DNA from: Acanthochromis polyacanthus
Taxonomy: Eukaryota; Chordata; Actinopteri; Pomacentridae
Direction: 5' to 3'
NCBI RefSeq assembly: GCF_021347895.1
Contig: NC_067123.1
Coordinates: forward strand, 36,319,571 to 36,383,570
Length of the DNA: 64,000 nucleotides
Under the pieces are notes generated by a model, which worked only from the letters and a program-made list of their open reading frames with translations, did no database searches and was not told the DNA's origin. The position numbers and the translations under genes were made by a program. Positions within the stretch are counted from its first letter, which is position 1. Every line of letters starts with the position of its first letter. This document shows, in pieces, positions 41,501 through 64,000 of this stretch.

Positions 41501-43260
41501 TTACTCATTTTTTGAAAATATGTATAAGAATTTTCTTGTCATTTCTTTAAAAACAAAGCTTTTAAGGGAAACATTTAAGGAATTATTGGAATTTTGTTCC
41601 TGAAGGTTTTTGCAAATTTTCAGAAATCTGAGGAATTTTTTTTGCAGAATTTTTGGAATTTATTCAGACAAGGAAACAATATTTTTTGGTGCCTGTAAAT
41701 GAAGACAACAGGAGGGTTAACTGTTGAATTCACACATGAGGCTAATGATTAACATACAGGGTGTCAGGGTGACATTGAGTAGCAGCCATGAAATTATACT
41801 CAATTTAATAAATTGACTTCAGCAAATTTGAACACATTCCGTTTAATCTGACATGCATATGAAATATAAAGTCATTACTACCTGAGGGAAAGCCTCTGGG
41901 TCTGCTATGGGTTGTTGATATTGCCGATATTGACCTCCCCATCCTGCTGCCTCATGGTTCCCCCCAAAGTCGAGAGGGGCGTCTGACTGTCCCGGCTCGT
42001 CTGCAGCTGTGACAGGAAGAGGCTCTGAGGGGGCTCCAGGCTCCGTGTCCAAGCTGGGGACAACAGCAGGGAGAGGCTGGGAGCTCTCGCCCAGGGAAAA
42101 GTAGTTCTGTGGGGTTATGTCGTCCTCGTTGTCCTGGTCGTCTGTAGCTATTTGCCGAGCCAGCTGTAGGGCTGCTGACTTTGCTGCAGCTTTGATGGCA
42201 GAGGGAGACGCACTAGAACCAAGCAGACCCTGAGCAGGAGTTCCAGGTTTAGGCCCTTTAGGTTCTTGTCGTTTGGTGAGTGCATGAGGAATCAGAGGTC
42301 TGTCTTTCTCCTTCACCGTCAGGTTCTTGGGTTGTGGCAGTAGGGAGGACAGGCCTGAACCCGCACCCTGATGTAGAAAGGAGATGTGGGTATAGAGGGA
42401 AAAGTCTGACATCAAGGAAAGGCAGCTACTTTTGCAAATGAAATGAAATGATATCTTTTCTGTCATGGGTTCTTTATTTTTATGTTCTTTTAAAGGACTG
42501 GACACGCTGAGAAACTCTAAAGGGGGAGGTGGAAAAGCTACATTGAGGCTGGCATGCATACCAAACACGGCAATGTTTACATGTGGAACACTGTGGAATT
42601 TAGTTACTCCAGTGTTTTGTCATAAATATACATCACAAATACTTCCATAATGTGATCATGACAGTTGAATTATCTTAGATGGACAGATGAGGCATATTTT
42701 TCTGCCATTTGTAAGTCTCACTGGGGAGGAAATTCTTCAAAAAAAAGACAGTTGTATTAACAATATGGACTGAAACTGGGATTAGAACAACATTATTGGT
42801 GCCATGAAAGCAATCACAACCCAGTGAGACACTTCCTTACCTGGGGTTGTCTCTTCTTTGCTGGTTCATCATCATCCGAGTCTGACTGTGGACAAGAAAT
42901 TCATAGATTATTAACATATCATTTAGTAACACAGTTGTTACACCGTGTATGAGGCTGAAGGGACTCAGTACTCACATCCTGTCTCTGGATCTGTGGTACA
43001 GTGATTCTGACCGGCTCTGTTCGTTTCCTCGGTTTAGGCAAACTGGAGAATAAGCCTCCCTTAGCTGGAGGAGGATCTAAGTCATCCACTGATGTGCTTT
43101 CTCCTGCTGAATAGTTTGATTTTCTCTCCCTACTTGGTCCATCGTTCCCACCAGCTGATCCTGATTTTTTGGGAGCTGGCAGGACAGAGAAGAGTCCTGC
43201 CGACGGTTTAGTTTCCTCCGAGTCACTGTCATCACTGCTGCCATAGGCGACCAAAGACAT
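38518..43260 (-). CDS. prcc: PRCC, proline-rich nuclear protein (papillary renal cell carcinoma translocation partner)
   Basis: PRCC is a nuclear-speckle protein linked to pre-mRNA splicing and to the mitotic checkpoint protein MAD2B. Exons (minus): 43260-42976, 42885-42841, 42367-41882, 41174-41082, 40932-40786, 40286-40221 and 38604-38518 (TAG); phases agree and give 402 residues, shorter than human (491). The N-terminus MSLVAYGSSDDSDSEE, the LPKPRKR basic patch, SGLSSLLPQPKNLTVKEKDR, SPSAIKAAAKSAALQ, and the highly conserved C-terminus (FMRLQGKRNRGKEEVKFLEI, QQWMTKSMSEEK, RRKHQITYLIHQAKEREL, RRQTQAKYGF) identify it. The Pro-rich stretch in the first exon is much reduced compared with mammals. 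The 3' UTR probably runs to about 37065, with AATAAA on the minus strand at 37091-37086. Confidence 0.96.
41297..41720 (+). repeat. prcc: TTAA-flanked MITE, copy 6, in prcc intron 3
   Basis: The left end is TAACACTTGTGTTGTCCTGCGGGTCAAACTGACC; the right end is GGTGCCTGTAAATGAAGACAACAGGAGGG followed by TTAA at 41717-41720. It lies between coding exons 3 and 4 of prcc. Confidence 0.7.
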
Positions 43261-43279
43261 GTTTGCTGATGTTATTAAT

Positions 43280-43800
43280 GATTAGCAAGCTGTAGAGACT
43301 CGTGGACATGGAGACCCACTTCACCCTGATGAGATCTCACTCCCACTAGCTATCCGACGAGCTGACTTAAGGTAATCTTTGATCACCACAGACACAGTGA
43401 AAACAAAGTAATTCCAGGCGAAGCTGTAAAGTGATTTTAAAAAATAAAATAAAAATACGGCGGGTCACAAGTAGGCCTCACAGTTCGCTGAGTGACTGAA
43501 AAGAGTCCAACTTCACAGAGCTAGCTACTGTTAGCTAGGCCACCGCAGCAAACGGTGTTAGCTAACTGAGCATTTCCTCCTTAAACGAGTTCAATTAAAC
43601 TATTACTGCGCATAAAACGGCGTCGGTAGGTGCAGCTGCTGTTGTTTTAAACCACAATGCAGTAGTAGAGTGTGTAGCTACGCCAGCAAGCTGAGCTCAT
43701 TAGTCCCAAGACTCCATCAAAACATTCGCCTCCATCATTGGTGTTGGAAGAAACGACCACTGCGCACCTTTCTGCGCAGCAATTTCTTCTTCTTGTGTAC
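43280..43800 (-). promoter_or_regulatory. prcc: prcc promoter region
   Basis: The sequence just upstream of the prcc ATG is GC-richer than its surroundings with scattered CpG. No TATA box was found. This is placement by position only. Confidence 0.35.
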
Positions 43801-43899
43801 TTTATCAGTAGTTGAAACGCTGCAGTGCAGCACCGCCTCTACTGGACAGAGTGGGAATAAACCTTAGTATCTTCTTGTTTTACGGCGGTTGGCATCCAG

Positions 43900-44348
43900 C
43901 TTCTTGGTGCATTAAACCTTAGTATAAACTCTACTGTACAATAATAGCTGTGTAACTCCAGTTATAAGATGTTTATTACTGGAGTTAAGCACCGGCAGCA
44001 CCGACTGTAGCTGCTATTCAAGAACTTAGTGGTGATGTTTTCTGATTTGTTAAGGAATGTTTAAGCCATATTATGGGAAATTCTAATGATTATTCTATAA
44101 ATAACATTTTACACATTGTGAGTCTATTTATAAGCGGAATCATTGCAGTATTTTCTACATCATTGTGTTTAAATTAATCTACTTTTTGACAAAATAATCT
44201 TTAATGCATTCATCTAATATATTTCTATTTTACTGCCAGTGTGGAAAAAGTTTAAAAATGGAATTCCAAAAAACGATAATTGATCCACAAACAGAAAATC
44301 TGAAATGTGAAAATTTGAAGTGATTTCATATTTTTTCCTTTGTTTTTG

Positions 44349-44410
<62 letters not shown>

Positions 44411-45780
44411 GAAGAGAGTGTTAGGGGAACTCCTGGCCTCAGTATTTTTAGAAATTCTGGCTACGACCATGTTGGTACTCCACCCAAAAGTAGCAAAGGA
44501 TTAAAATTTACATGTGATCTGTTTCAAATTTAAAATTCAGTTTTAAAAAAAAAAAAACAACATCATGACTCAGTTAATGTCTTTTTCTTAAAACAGAACT
44601 TATCATTTCTCTGGTATGATTTCAGCATCTGGCGGTTTGTTATTGCTGTGTTCGTAGAGAGAAATTAACATCCCATCTGTTCAGGGTTTAAATCAATGCC
44701 TCTGTAGTAAAAATAAACTAGTGTGTGTGTTCTAACGGCTGTCATTTAAGGAATGTATTAAAAAAATCAGAAAATCAGGCTTTTAGAGAGAAATGTGTAG
44801 CTTTGTGTGGTATGTCTCACTTAAAATCAATTTCTGCAGAAGATCAGCTCAATAGAAACAACACAGTGACCATATAATTCAATTCACTACCTTGATTAGC
44901 TTGCAGGAAAAAGCAAAAGTGCCCATAACAGATTGATTTCTCTTAGTTGCCTCCACTGTCTGTTAGATTGTCAACTGGGCCATGAAGTGACAGCTGCATT
45001 TGTACTTGAATTTTGGCTGAATCAGAGCCCACATTTCATTGATGCCCTGCAGCACCTCAGTGAATTAGAATACCAATAGCAAGCCTGTTCAGTTAAGGAA
45101 AAAATCTTCTTTTGTTTAAGGATACAGCAGTATTTTGGACTATATGTGTGGGAATAGATTGATGAGGATCCTTTCTTGAGGTCCATTAAGAAACAGTGTT
45201 GTGCTGGTGTGGAAGAACTTGACTGGTTCGGGATAAACTGGAACAATTAACAACCAATGAACAGTCATGAGTTGGTTTAAAGTCTAGTTTTCTACATATT
45301 TCTGACCAATGTGGAATGACTAAAAATGGGATTTAGACTGTTTGAGCAGTAATAATATGTCCAGTAAAACCGAAATACTTCTTCATGGGCCTGTCTACAT
45401 GTGGAAGTAGCTCATTGTCACATAATAATATTCTATTTACTCTTTTTGCAACTAATTTGTGGCTTTGAGCTCGAGATTACAGAGCTTTTTAGTTGCTTCA
45501 CCTTTGTCGAATGATCTGCTCTAGTCTGTACATCACTTTCTCTTTGCCACCTAGATTGCAAAAGCTTTGAGGTTGTGGTTTGTTTATTGGGAAATGCCTA
45601 TAGATTTTGAATACTGTATGCATATTGTCAGTAAATCTGGGCTGTTTCCTTAAACTGTGCTGTCGTATGAGCCGCTGGTGTGTTGAAATCACTTATTCAC
45701 AGTATGACCAGTTTGTCCACTAAGCCCAAAATTACAGATGTGTGACATAAACGTGAGCCGTGAAAGATTACAGATCATAT
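43900..45780. other. Intergenic interval between prcc and hdgf
   Basis: Apart from the (TG)n tract at 44351-44410 nothing is recognised. Frames made of repeated Thr-His codons here are the complement of that tract. Confidence 0.45.
44351..44410 (+). repeat. (TG)n microsatellite
   Basis: About 29 nearly perfect TG units. Long alternating purine-pyrimidine tracts can adopt Z-form DNA and are usually length-polymorphic. Confidence 0.95.
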
Positions 45781-46740
45781 ATGTGCAGTAAAGACAATAA
45801 TATGTGCAATATTAATACTTCTATTAATAAAATCTGTCTTTTTTTAATAACATATTTTTATAATTTAAAATCAATTAAATAAAAAGCTGTATAAAACAAT
45901 ATTTTAAAATGAAGTGATAAAATATAGATAACATAGACCTAAAGGTAAACGAAAATTTATTAAAGCAAAACAGGACAATATTAAAAAACTGAAGTGAAAA
46001 ATTAAAAACTTTTAACAGATTTATTTAAAACAATTAAAACAGACCAAAAAAGTGAATCTAAATTTATAAGTGCAAGTGAAACTAAAAAAGAAGTGACAAC
46101 AGATAAAATAGACAAAAAATATATAAAAAGTAAGTGAAAATCCATATAAATGAATCAAATAATATTGAAAAATGAAGTGATAAAATATATATAGAAAATA
46201 CTAAATAAACAAGGTAAAATTCATTAAAGCAAAAAAGACAATATTAAAAAGTGAAGTAAAAAAAATAAAACAGTCTAAAAAGTAAGCGTAAATTTATAAA
46301 AGCAAATGGAACTTAAAAAAGAAGGAATAATAAAATAAATAGACAAAAAATATATACACACACATATGTATATAATTTTTACATATACGGTTTATTTTTT
46401 GCATAAAATCAATTAAAATCCAGACTGAAGAGCATGTCTTTTAATGTTTCTTACATGAACAATAATAAAAACTCGAGTAAAAAAGCATTTAAAACAGACT
46501 TAAAAGTAAGAATAAATTTATTATAGCAAATGAGTAGTGATAATAGATAAAATAGACAAAATAATCTAAATCAAAAAAGTAAGTGAAAATTACTAATAAA
46601 ATGAATATATAAAGACATATATAAATAAATAGGCAAATAAATAAATAAAATCTGTAATTTAGTAATAATATAGAATATTTTTATTTATTTATTTTACATA
46701 AAATCAATTGAAATCCAGACATGTCTTTGAACGTGTCTTC
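45780..46740. repeat. A-rich degenerate direct repeats upstream of hdgf
   Basis: Segments such as ATTAAAGCAAAACAGGACAATATTAAAA (about 45958 and again near 46213) and CATAAAATCAATTGAAATCCAGAC (about 46401 and 46694) recur about 250-290 bp apart, with GAAGTGATAAAATAT between them. It looks like an old, diverged tandem duplication of a very A-rich unit. No coding content. Confidence 0.55.
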
Positions 46741-47171
46741 CATGTGAGGGTTGTGTTGTTTCGGTCGGCAGGGGCGCTCACCGTGCTGCTCCAGGTGCTG
46801 GCTGGGGGCGCGTCTGCGAAGAGGAAAGCGGGTTTCAATTTCAAACCCAAATAGTCGGAGGGACGAGCCAGTGGATTGTGGGACAGCCTTGATACCAAAC
46901 AGTCTATCTGCCGCGTTTAGCCGCAGAAACTACACCGCTAAGCAGAGCCGCATATTTATACCCTGTCGTGGTTGAAGCGCGCTGCCACTGAATCCAAAAA
47001 AAAAGAAAAGTCGCCTCTGCCGCGTCTTTCTGCTCCAGTTTTTTTCCGCGCCTGGCTTGATTTGGATGACAAACGGACACTTGGCTCGTTCGCTCGCAGG
47101 AGGTGACGGATTTTAAATAAAACCACCGTGTTTTAATTAACGCACGCAAGGAGCCGTTTCTACCGGGAGAC
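46740..47171 (+). promoter_or_regulatory. hdgf: hdgf promoter and 5' UTR
   Basis: Base composition switches abruptly from the A-rich repeat to CpG-containing sequence that continues into coding exon 1. This fits a CpG-island promoter. The exact transcription start is not visible. Confidence 0.45.
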
Positions 47172-60349
<13,178 letters not shown>

Positions 60350-62060
60350 CATCAACTCACAGAAGAAAACCAAGAACCTTTGACGCTTCTCTCTGGAATT
60401 CAAGCATTGACATGATTACCTGCTGGATGCCAGATTTCAGCTGTTTAATTAATAGGAGAATTTTAAAAGAAACCTAAGTGTTTGTATCGAGAGACAAACA
60501 AATCCTCATTTGCCATTTCTGGAATATCATATATCCCAGAGACAAAAAAGTTTGCTAATCTGATTTCAAACAATTGAACTGAGCACTTTAAGGCTCATTT
60601 ATAAATGGGATTTTGGTGTGTATATATTTTTTATTTCTAAGTGCAATTACATAATTACAAAGACTGAATGCTCGGTGTCAAAACATTTTTCAGTTCAGAG
60701 GGAATAAACACTGAATATATCATAAATACGAAAGAAGAAGATTTAAATCACGATAAAAGATAAATTTATTAGACAAATACTCCCATTGGATGATTTTAAG
60801 ACGTAGATATTGTACAGGAAAAAGAACCGATTTTCACCCACGCGCTCAGCTTTAGTTCATAAAATAACTGTTTCACTTCCATTTGTATCACCTAGCTTCT
60901 CAGCCTCATTTAAATCATTTATTCAGCTGTTGGATACATGATGAGTTGCACTTTCAGAGTTCTCTTTTTCTGCCCCATTAATCATCGTCTAGTTCACTCT
61001 GACAGTTTTATGCAACGCAGGTTTAGGTGTGTATAAGCTTCATTGCAGGTGACCAAATCATGTGATTCATTTCACACGATCCCATACGTGGACGACTTAG
61101 CTTTTGAACGTACCGAATATGTAAACCCCATCTGAGAAGAACTATTGTAGGATTTAAGCTGTTACTTCCTCTTAAAGTAAACCCCTCTGTAGCTTGTTTA
61201 TCTCATGATGTGCATTGTTGAAAGACATTCCTGAATGTTGCTGTGTCTGAGCTCGATCTTGAAACGTTAAAAGTCGAAGTGGAGCAGTGGTGATCGCTGC
61301 AGGGGAAAAGTTATTTGTGGCCACCTTTTTCTGAGGAAATTATTTGGAAGACTTTTGAAACCATTAATTCTCAGTTACGTCATATTTAGCTCCTATTGCT
61401 TGATGCTGGAGATGTAACGGCCAAGTGCATTTGATTGCACTCAGTAAATTGTTCATGCCAACGTGATCGACTCAAAGAACAGACAGATGTGTTTAACTCT
61501 TGTTTCTGACTTTATGGTTTCCCACCCTCTTAACTGGAATATGAGTCTGTTTTTACTTCAGTGGTCTTATTATTTTGAATGTGAAACAAATTTGTGATGT
61601 TTTAAAGACGTGTTTTATTCAACCATCTGTTCGGACATATTCAAAAAAAAATTATGATGTTGTCATTTTCCACTATGGATAATTTTGGTGCGAAACTCGA
61701 TCCAAGTGTTCAAGCCTTTTCACCATGTTACTTGAATGTCATTGTCATCGCTTTGGTGTTCTTTCAGGTATTTTTGCGACGTTTAGCCTGCAGTTCATCA
61801 CGTTATGTACAAAAAAATAATTCTGAATGTTGTGTCTGAGACGGCCACCTTCCCTTCACCGCGCCGCCGATTTCAAAGTATAAAATGGTCAAAGCTCCCA
61901 ACGCCACTTCAGATCTGCAGTTAGTTCCAAGGGTTTAATTTGGCATTAGTGTAATTTTTGGTTTAGCTTTCTCTGTTATTTTCAGAAGCTGTCATTCATC
62001 TTAATCTGCTGCTTAGTTTACTATTGTAGTTGCCAGTCCATTTAATAAACATGTTGATTA
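60350..62060 (+). other. hdgf: Probable hdgf 3' UTR
   Basis: The sequence after the stop is free of recognised repeats and ends with AATAAA at 62044-62049, followed by a T/G-rich stretch (TGTGTGTCCTG), the usual layout around a cleavage site. A UTR of about 1.7 kb is therefore proposed. Confidence 0.5.
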
Positions 62061-62125
62061 CAAAAAAATGTGTGTGTCCTGTTTACATCCAATAATTCCT
62101 GCTTATTTTCTTTAAACCAGCGATG

Positions 62126-62430
62126 TCAAACTCATCTTAGTTCAGGGGACACATTCAGCCGAATTTGATCTCCAGTGGGCCAGACCAGCAAAATCAGAGC
62201 ATGATACCCTATAATATATAATAACTCAAAATTTTCCCTTTTATTTTAGTGCAGAAAAGTACTTTCTGAAAATGTTCAGATTTAATGAACTGTCTTTTTA
62301 CAAAACATTATGAGCAAACTTAAATTTGTTCAAAAAATAAGTCATTTCAACAATATTATGCTTCAGTTTGTCATTTACACATTACAACTTACAGATCACA
62401 GACTACCTACAAAGGCACTAAACATTTAGT
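62126..62430 (+). repeat. Dispersed repeat sharing its end with 3155-3520
   Basis: It starts GATGTCAAACTCATCTTAGTTCAGGGG and continues CCGAATTTGATCTCCAGTGGGCCAGACCAGCAAAATCAGAGCATGATA, close to the copy in the cyp51 intron. The right end is not clear. Confidence 0.6.
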
Positions 62431-62564
62431 CACTTTTTTGAAACGGGTATCTGGAGATGAAAGATACAGTATTTTACTTTCTGATCAAAATGATAAAAGT
62501 CACCAAAAACAGGAAAAAGTTGCAAACAGCGTTGAATGCGTCCGTTATGGTCAGCAAATCGAAG

Positions 62565-62850
62565 CATGTCCACCAGGTGGCGCTGCAACAGAGTGTATTT
62601 CGACCAATGGATGTGTTGAGGGCCAGACTCACATTTGTAAAGTTTCACGCAAATGGGAGCCTTTACAGGCCATTTATGCAGCACGTCCTGTCCATCCACC
62701 AGGTGGCGCTATCATTATGACTGTATATTGGTCTGTGGAAGTCATCAGGGCCAGAGTCTGATCACACATGTAAAGTTTGAAGCAGATTGGAGTATGTACA
62801 GACTAGTCATATGTCACTTCCTGTCCATCCACCAGGTGCCGCTATCATTA
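62565..62850 (+). repeat. Three ~130-bp tandem units, each with a CTCF-like motif
   Basis: CCACCAGGTGGCGCT occurs at 62570-62584 and 62696-62710, and CCACCAGGTGCCGCT at 62829-62843, spaced 126 and 133 bp. The units also share CACTTCCTGTCCAT-like text, GGGCCAGA and GTAAAGTTT. The 15-mer fits the core CTCF consensus; binding is not shown. Confidence 0.65.
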
Positions 62851-62899
62851 CGACTGTATTTACTAATTAAAAATACATCAATACTTGTGTAATGACTCC

Positions 62900-64000
62900 A
62901 CATATGTGCTGCCTTTTAGCTAAATGTTGTTCCAAGTGGCTAGTTTCTGTGTTTCCTTCAGTCAGTTTCATTACGGAGCCTTAATATGAACCTAAATGCT
63001 TTTCTACCGGCAGACAGCTGAGCTATTGTGATAATTTAAGTTTCAACAGTGAAACAAATCTAGTAACAAACACGTCTTTGTAGTGAATGTGCAGCAGGAT
63101 GACTCAGTAACTCATTTAAAATCCTCAGCCAACTGCTTCTCTTTATGTCCAGTGTAGTTGTTGTGTTTGTGCAGCAGATGTCAGCATAACAGGAGCTATA
63201 AGGAGAGTGTGTTGAAGATGTGACTTCCCAGAGGTGCTGATGAAGTTTCTCCTCAGTGGATGTAAATGTCTCTCTTCTACAGAGCAAACAGTGAGCTGAG
63301 CGTTGGACTGAAGCAGGGCTACAGAGAACATGACATATGTTCATGCCAAGTGTAGTAAAGTCAAAATGCAGAAGAAAAGGAGGTAAAAGCAGTAAAACTC
63401 CTCCCTACATGTTGAACTCTTGTTCCAGATGTCTGTAACTTTATTCATGTGTAAAGCTGAAGGAGGAAAACAAACCTGAAAACCAGAAGCAGTCCAGAAT
63501 AATGTTGGTGTTTGTGTCTGAACTAAATCCAACCAGTTCAGCTGATCAGACGTCTGAGAGTTTGTTAGTGAATTCAAGTGGTAGAAACTAGTAAATACAA
63601 AATAATTCCCTGTTGTGGTCTTTGTTCTTTCCTATTTTACTTAATTTAAAACCAACTTTTTTCTGGTTTCAAGGTTAAAAGCATTTTAAAATGATCATCT
63701 TTTGTTTCCATCAGCTGTAACTTCTCAAACCATCCAAACCTGATTTACTGTTTCCATTCATTTTCTCTGGGATACAAACCTATAAAGCAACAATAGAACC
63801 TTTTTGTGTGTCTGTGTGCAGTTGTCATAAATAATTTGCTCTCTAGAGAGCCCTGCAGCACATCTTGGCCCCAGAGGCTGTGATAGCTGAACTAGTTTTG
63901 GTGTTATGTAACGTGTCCTGACAGATTTGCATTTGTAATGAGGTTTGGTTGAGTTTTTAACTATAATGTTTGGGGGTAAAGACGATGTTTTAAATCCATC
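62900..64000. other. Right-end intergenic sequence
   Basis: No exon, RNA gene or firm repeat boundary was found between the CTCF-like repeat and the window end. Confidence 0.4.

Noticed and set aside
44252..44470. Thr-His repeat protein on the minus strand
   Set aside because: It is the complement of the (TG)n microsatellite; no splice context or conserved flank.
62565..62850. CRISPR-like regular spacing of CCACCAGGTGGCGCT
   Set aside because: Whole ~130-bp units are repeated, not short repeats with unique spacers, and the genome is a vertebrate.
63060..63344. 94-codon minus-strand open frame near the right edge
   Set aside because: The text feels repeat-like and has no splice context; I could not support either a gene or a named repeat.

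Overview
The window is eukaryotic nuclear DNA from a ray-finned fish, most likely a percomorph teleost. Genes are split by GT/AG introns, several orthologues of vertebrate genes are recognisable, one gene (rapunzel-like) belongs to a fish-restricted family, and the transposon content (Tc1 elements with IR/DR ends, an L1/Tx1-type LINE, a tRNA-derived SINE-like repeat, TTAA-flanked MITEs) is typical of teleosts. No operons, CRISPR arrays or prokaryotic genes are present.

Layout. 781-4253 (-): the first seven coding exons of cyp51 (lanosterol 14-alpha demethylase); the haem-binding end lies left of the window. 5574-11993 (-): complete krit1 (CCM1), 16 coding exons, with a 5' UTR exon near 13.5 kb. 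16525-17211 (-): intronless coding region of a rapunzel-like protein. 23228-25805 (+): secreted protein with a bacterial-type PI-PLC X domain, three coding exons. 27549-29838 (+): TMEM272-like four-span membrane protein. 31687-35526 (+): mrpl9, with a decayed Tc1 element in intron 1. 38518-43260 (-): prcc. 47172-60349 (+): hdgf, whose last intron is enlarged to 9.2 kb by a nest of transposons. For the complete genes (all but cyp51), every splice phase was followed by hand and the exons sum to one open frame.

Functionally these are mostly housekeeping or signalling genes with no shared pathway: sterol synthesis (cyp51), endothelial junction control (krit1), mitochondrial translation (mrpl9), mRNA-processing-associated nuclear protein (prcc), chromatin-reading growth factor (hdgf). 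cyp51-krit1 and prcc-hdgf are also neighbours in human (7q21 and 1q23), so the window joins two ancestral blocks, with fish-specific or poorly known genes in between.

The most notable structure is a three-level transposon nest in hdgf intron 5: a TIR element with 4-bp target duplications (51196-58693) was split by a LINE with 17-bp target duplications (51622-58374), which was itself split by a young Tc1 element (54795-56429). Two MITE families recur several times in the window. I found no convincing new defence or regulatory system; the less described items are the GGGTC-ended TIR family, the fish PI-PLC-like gene and a three-unit repeat carrying CTCF-like motifs.
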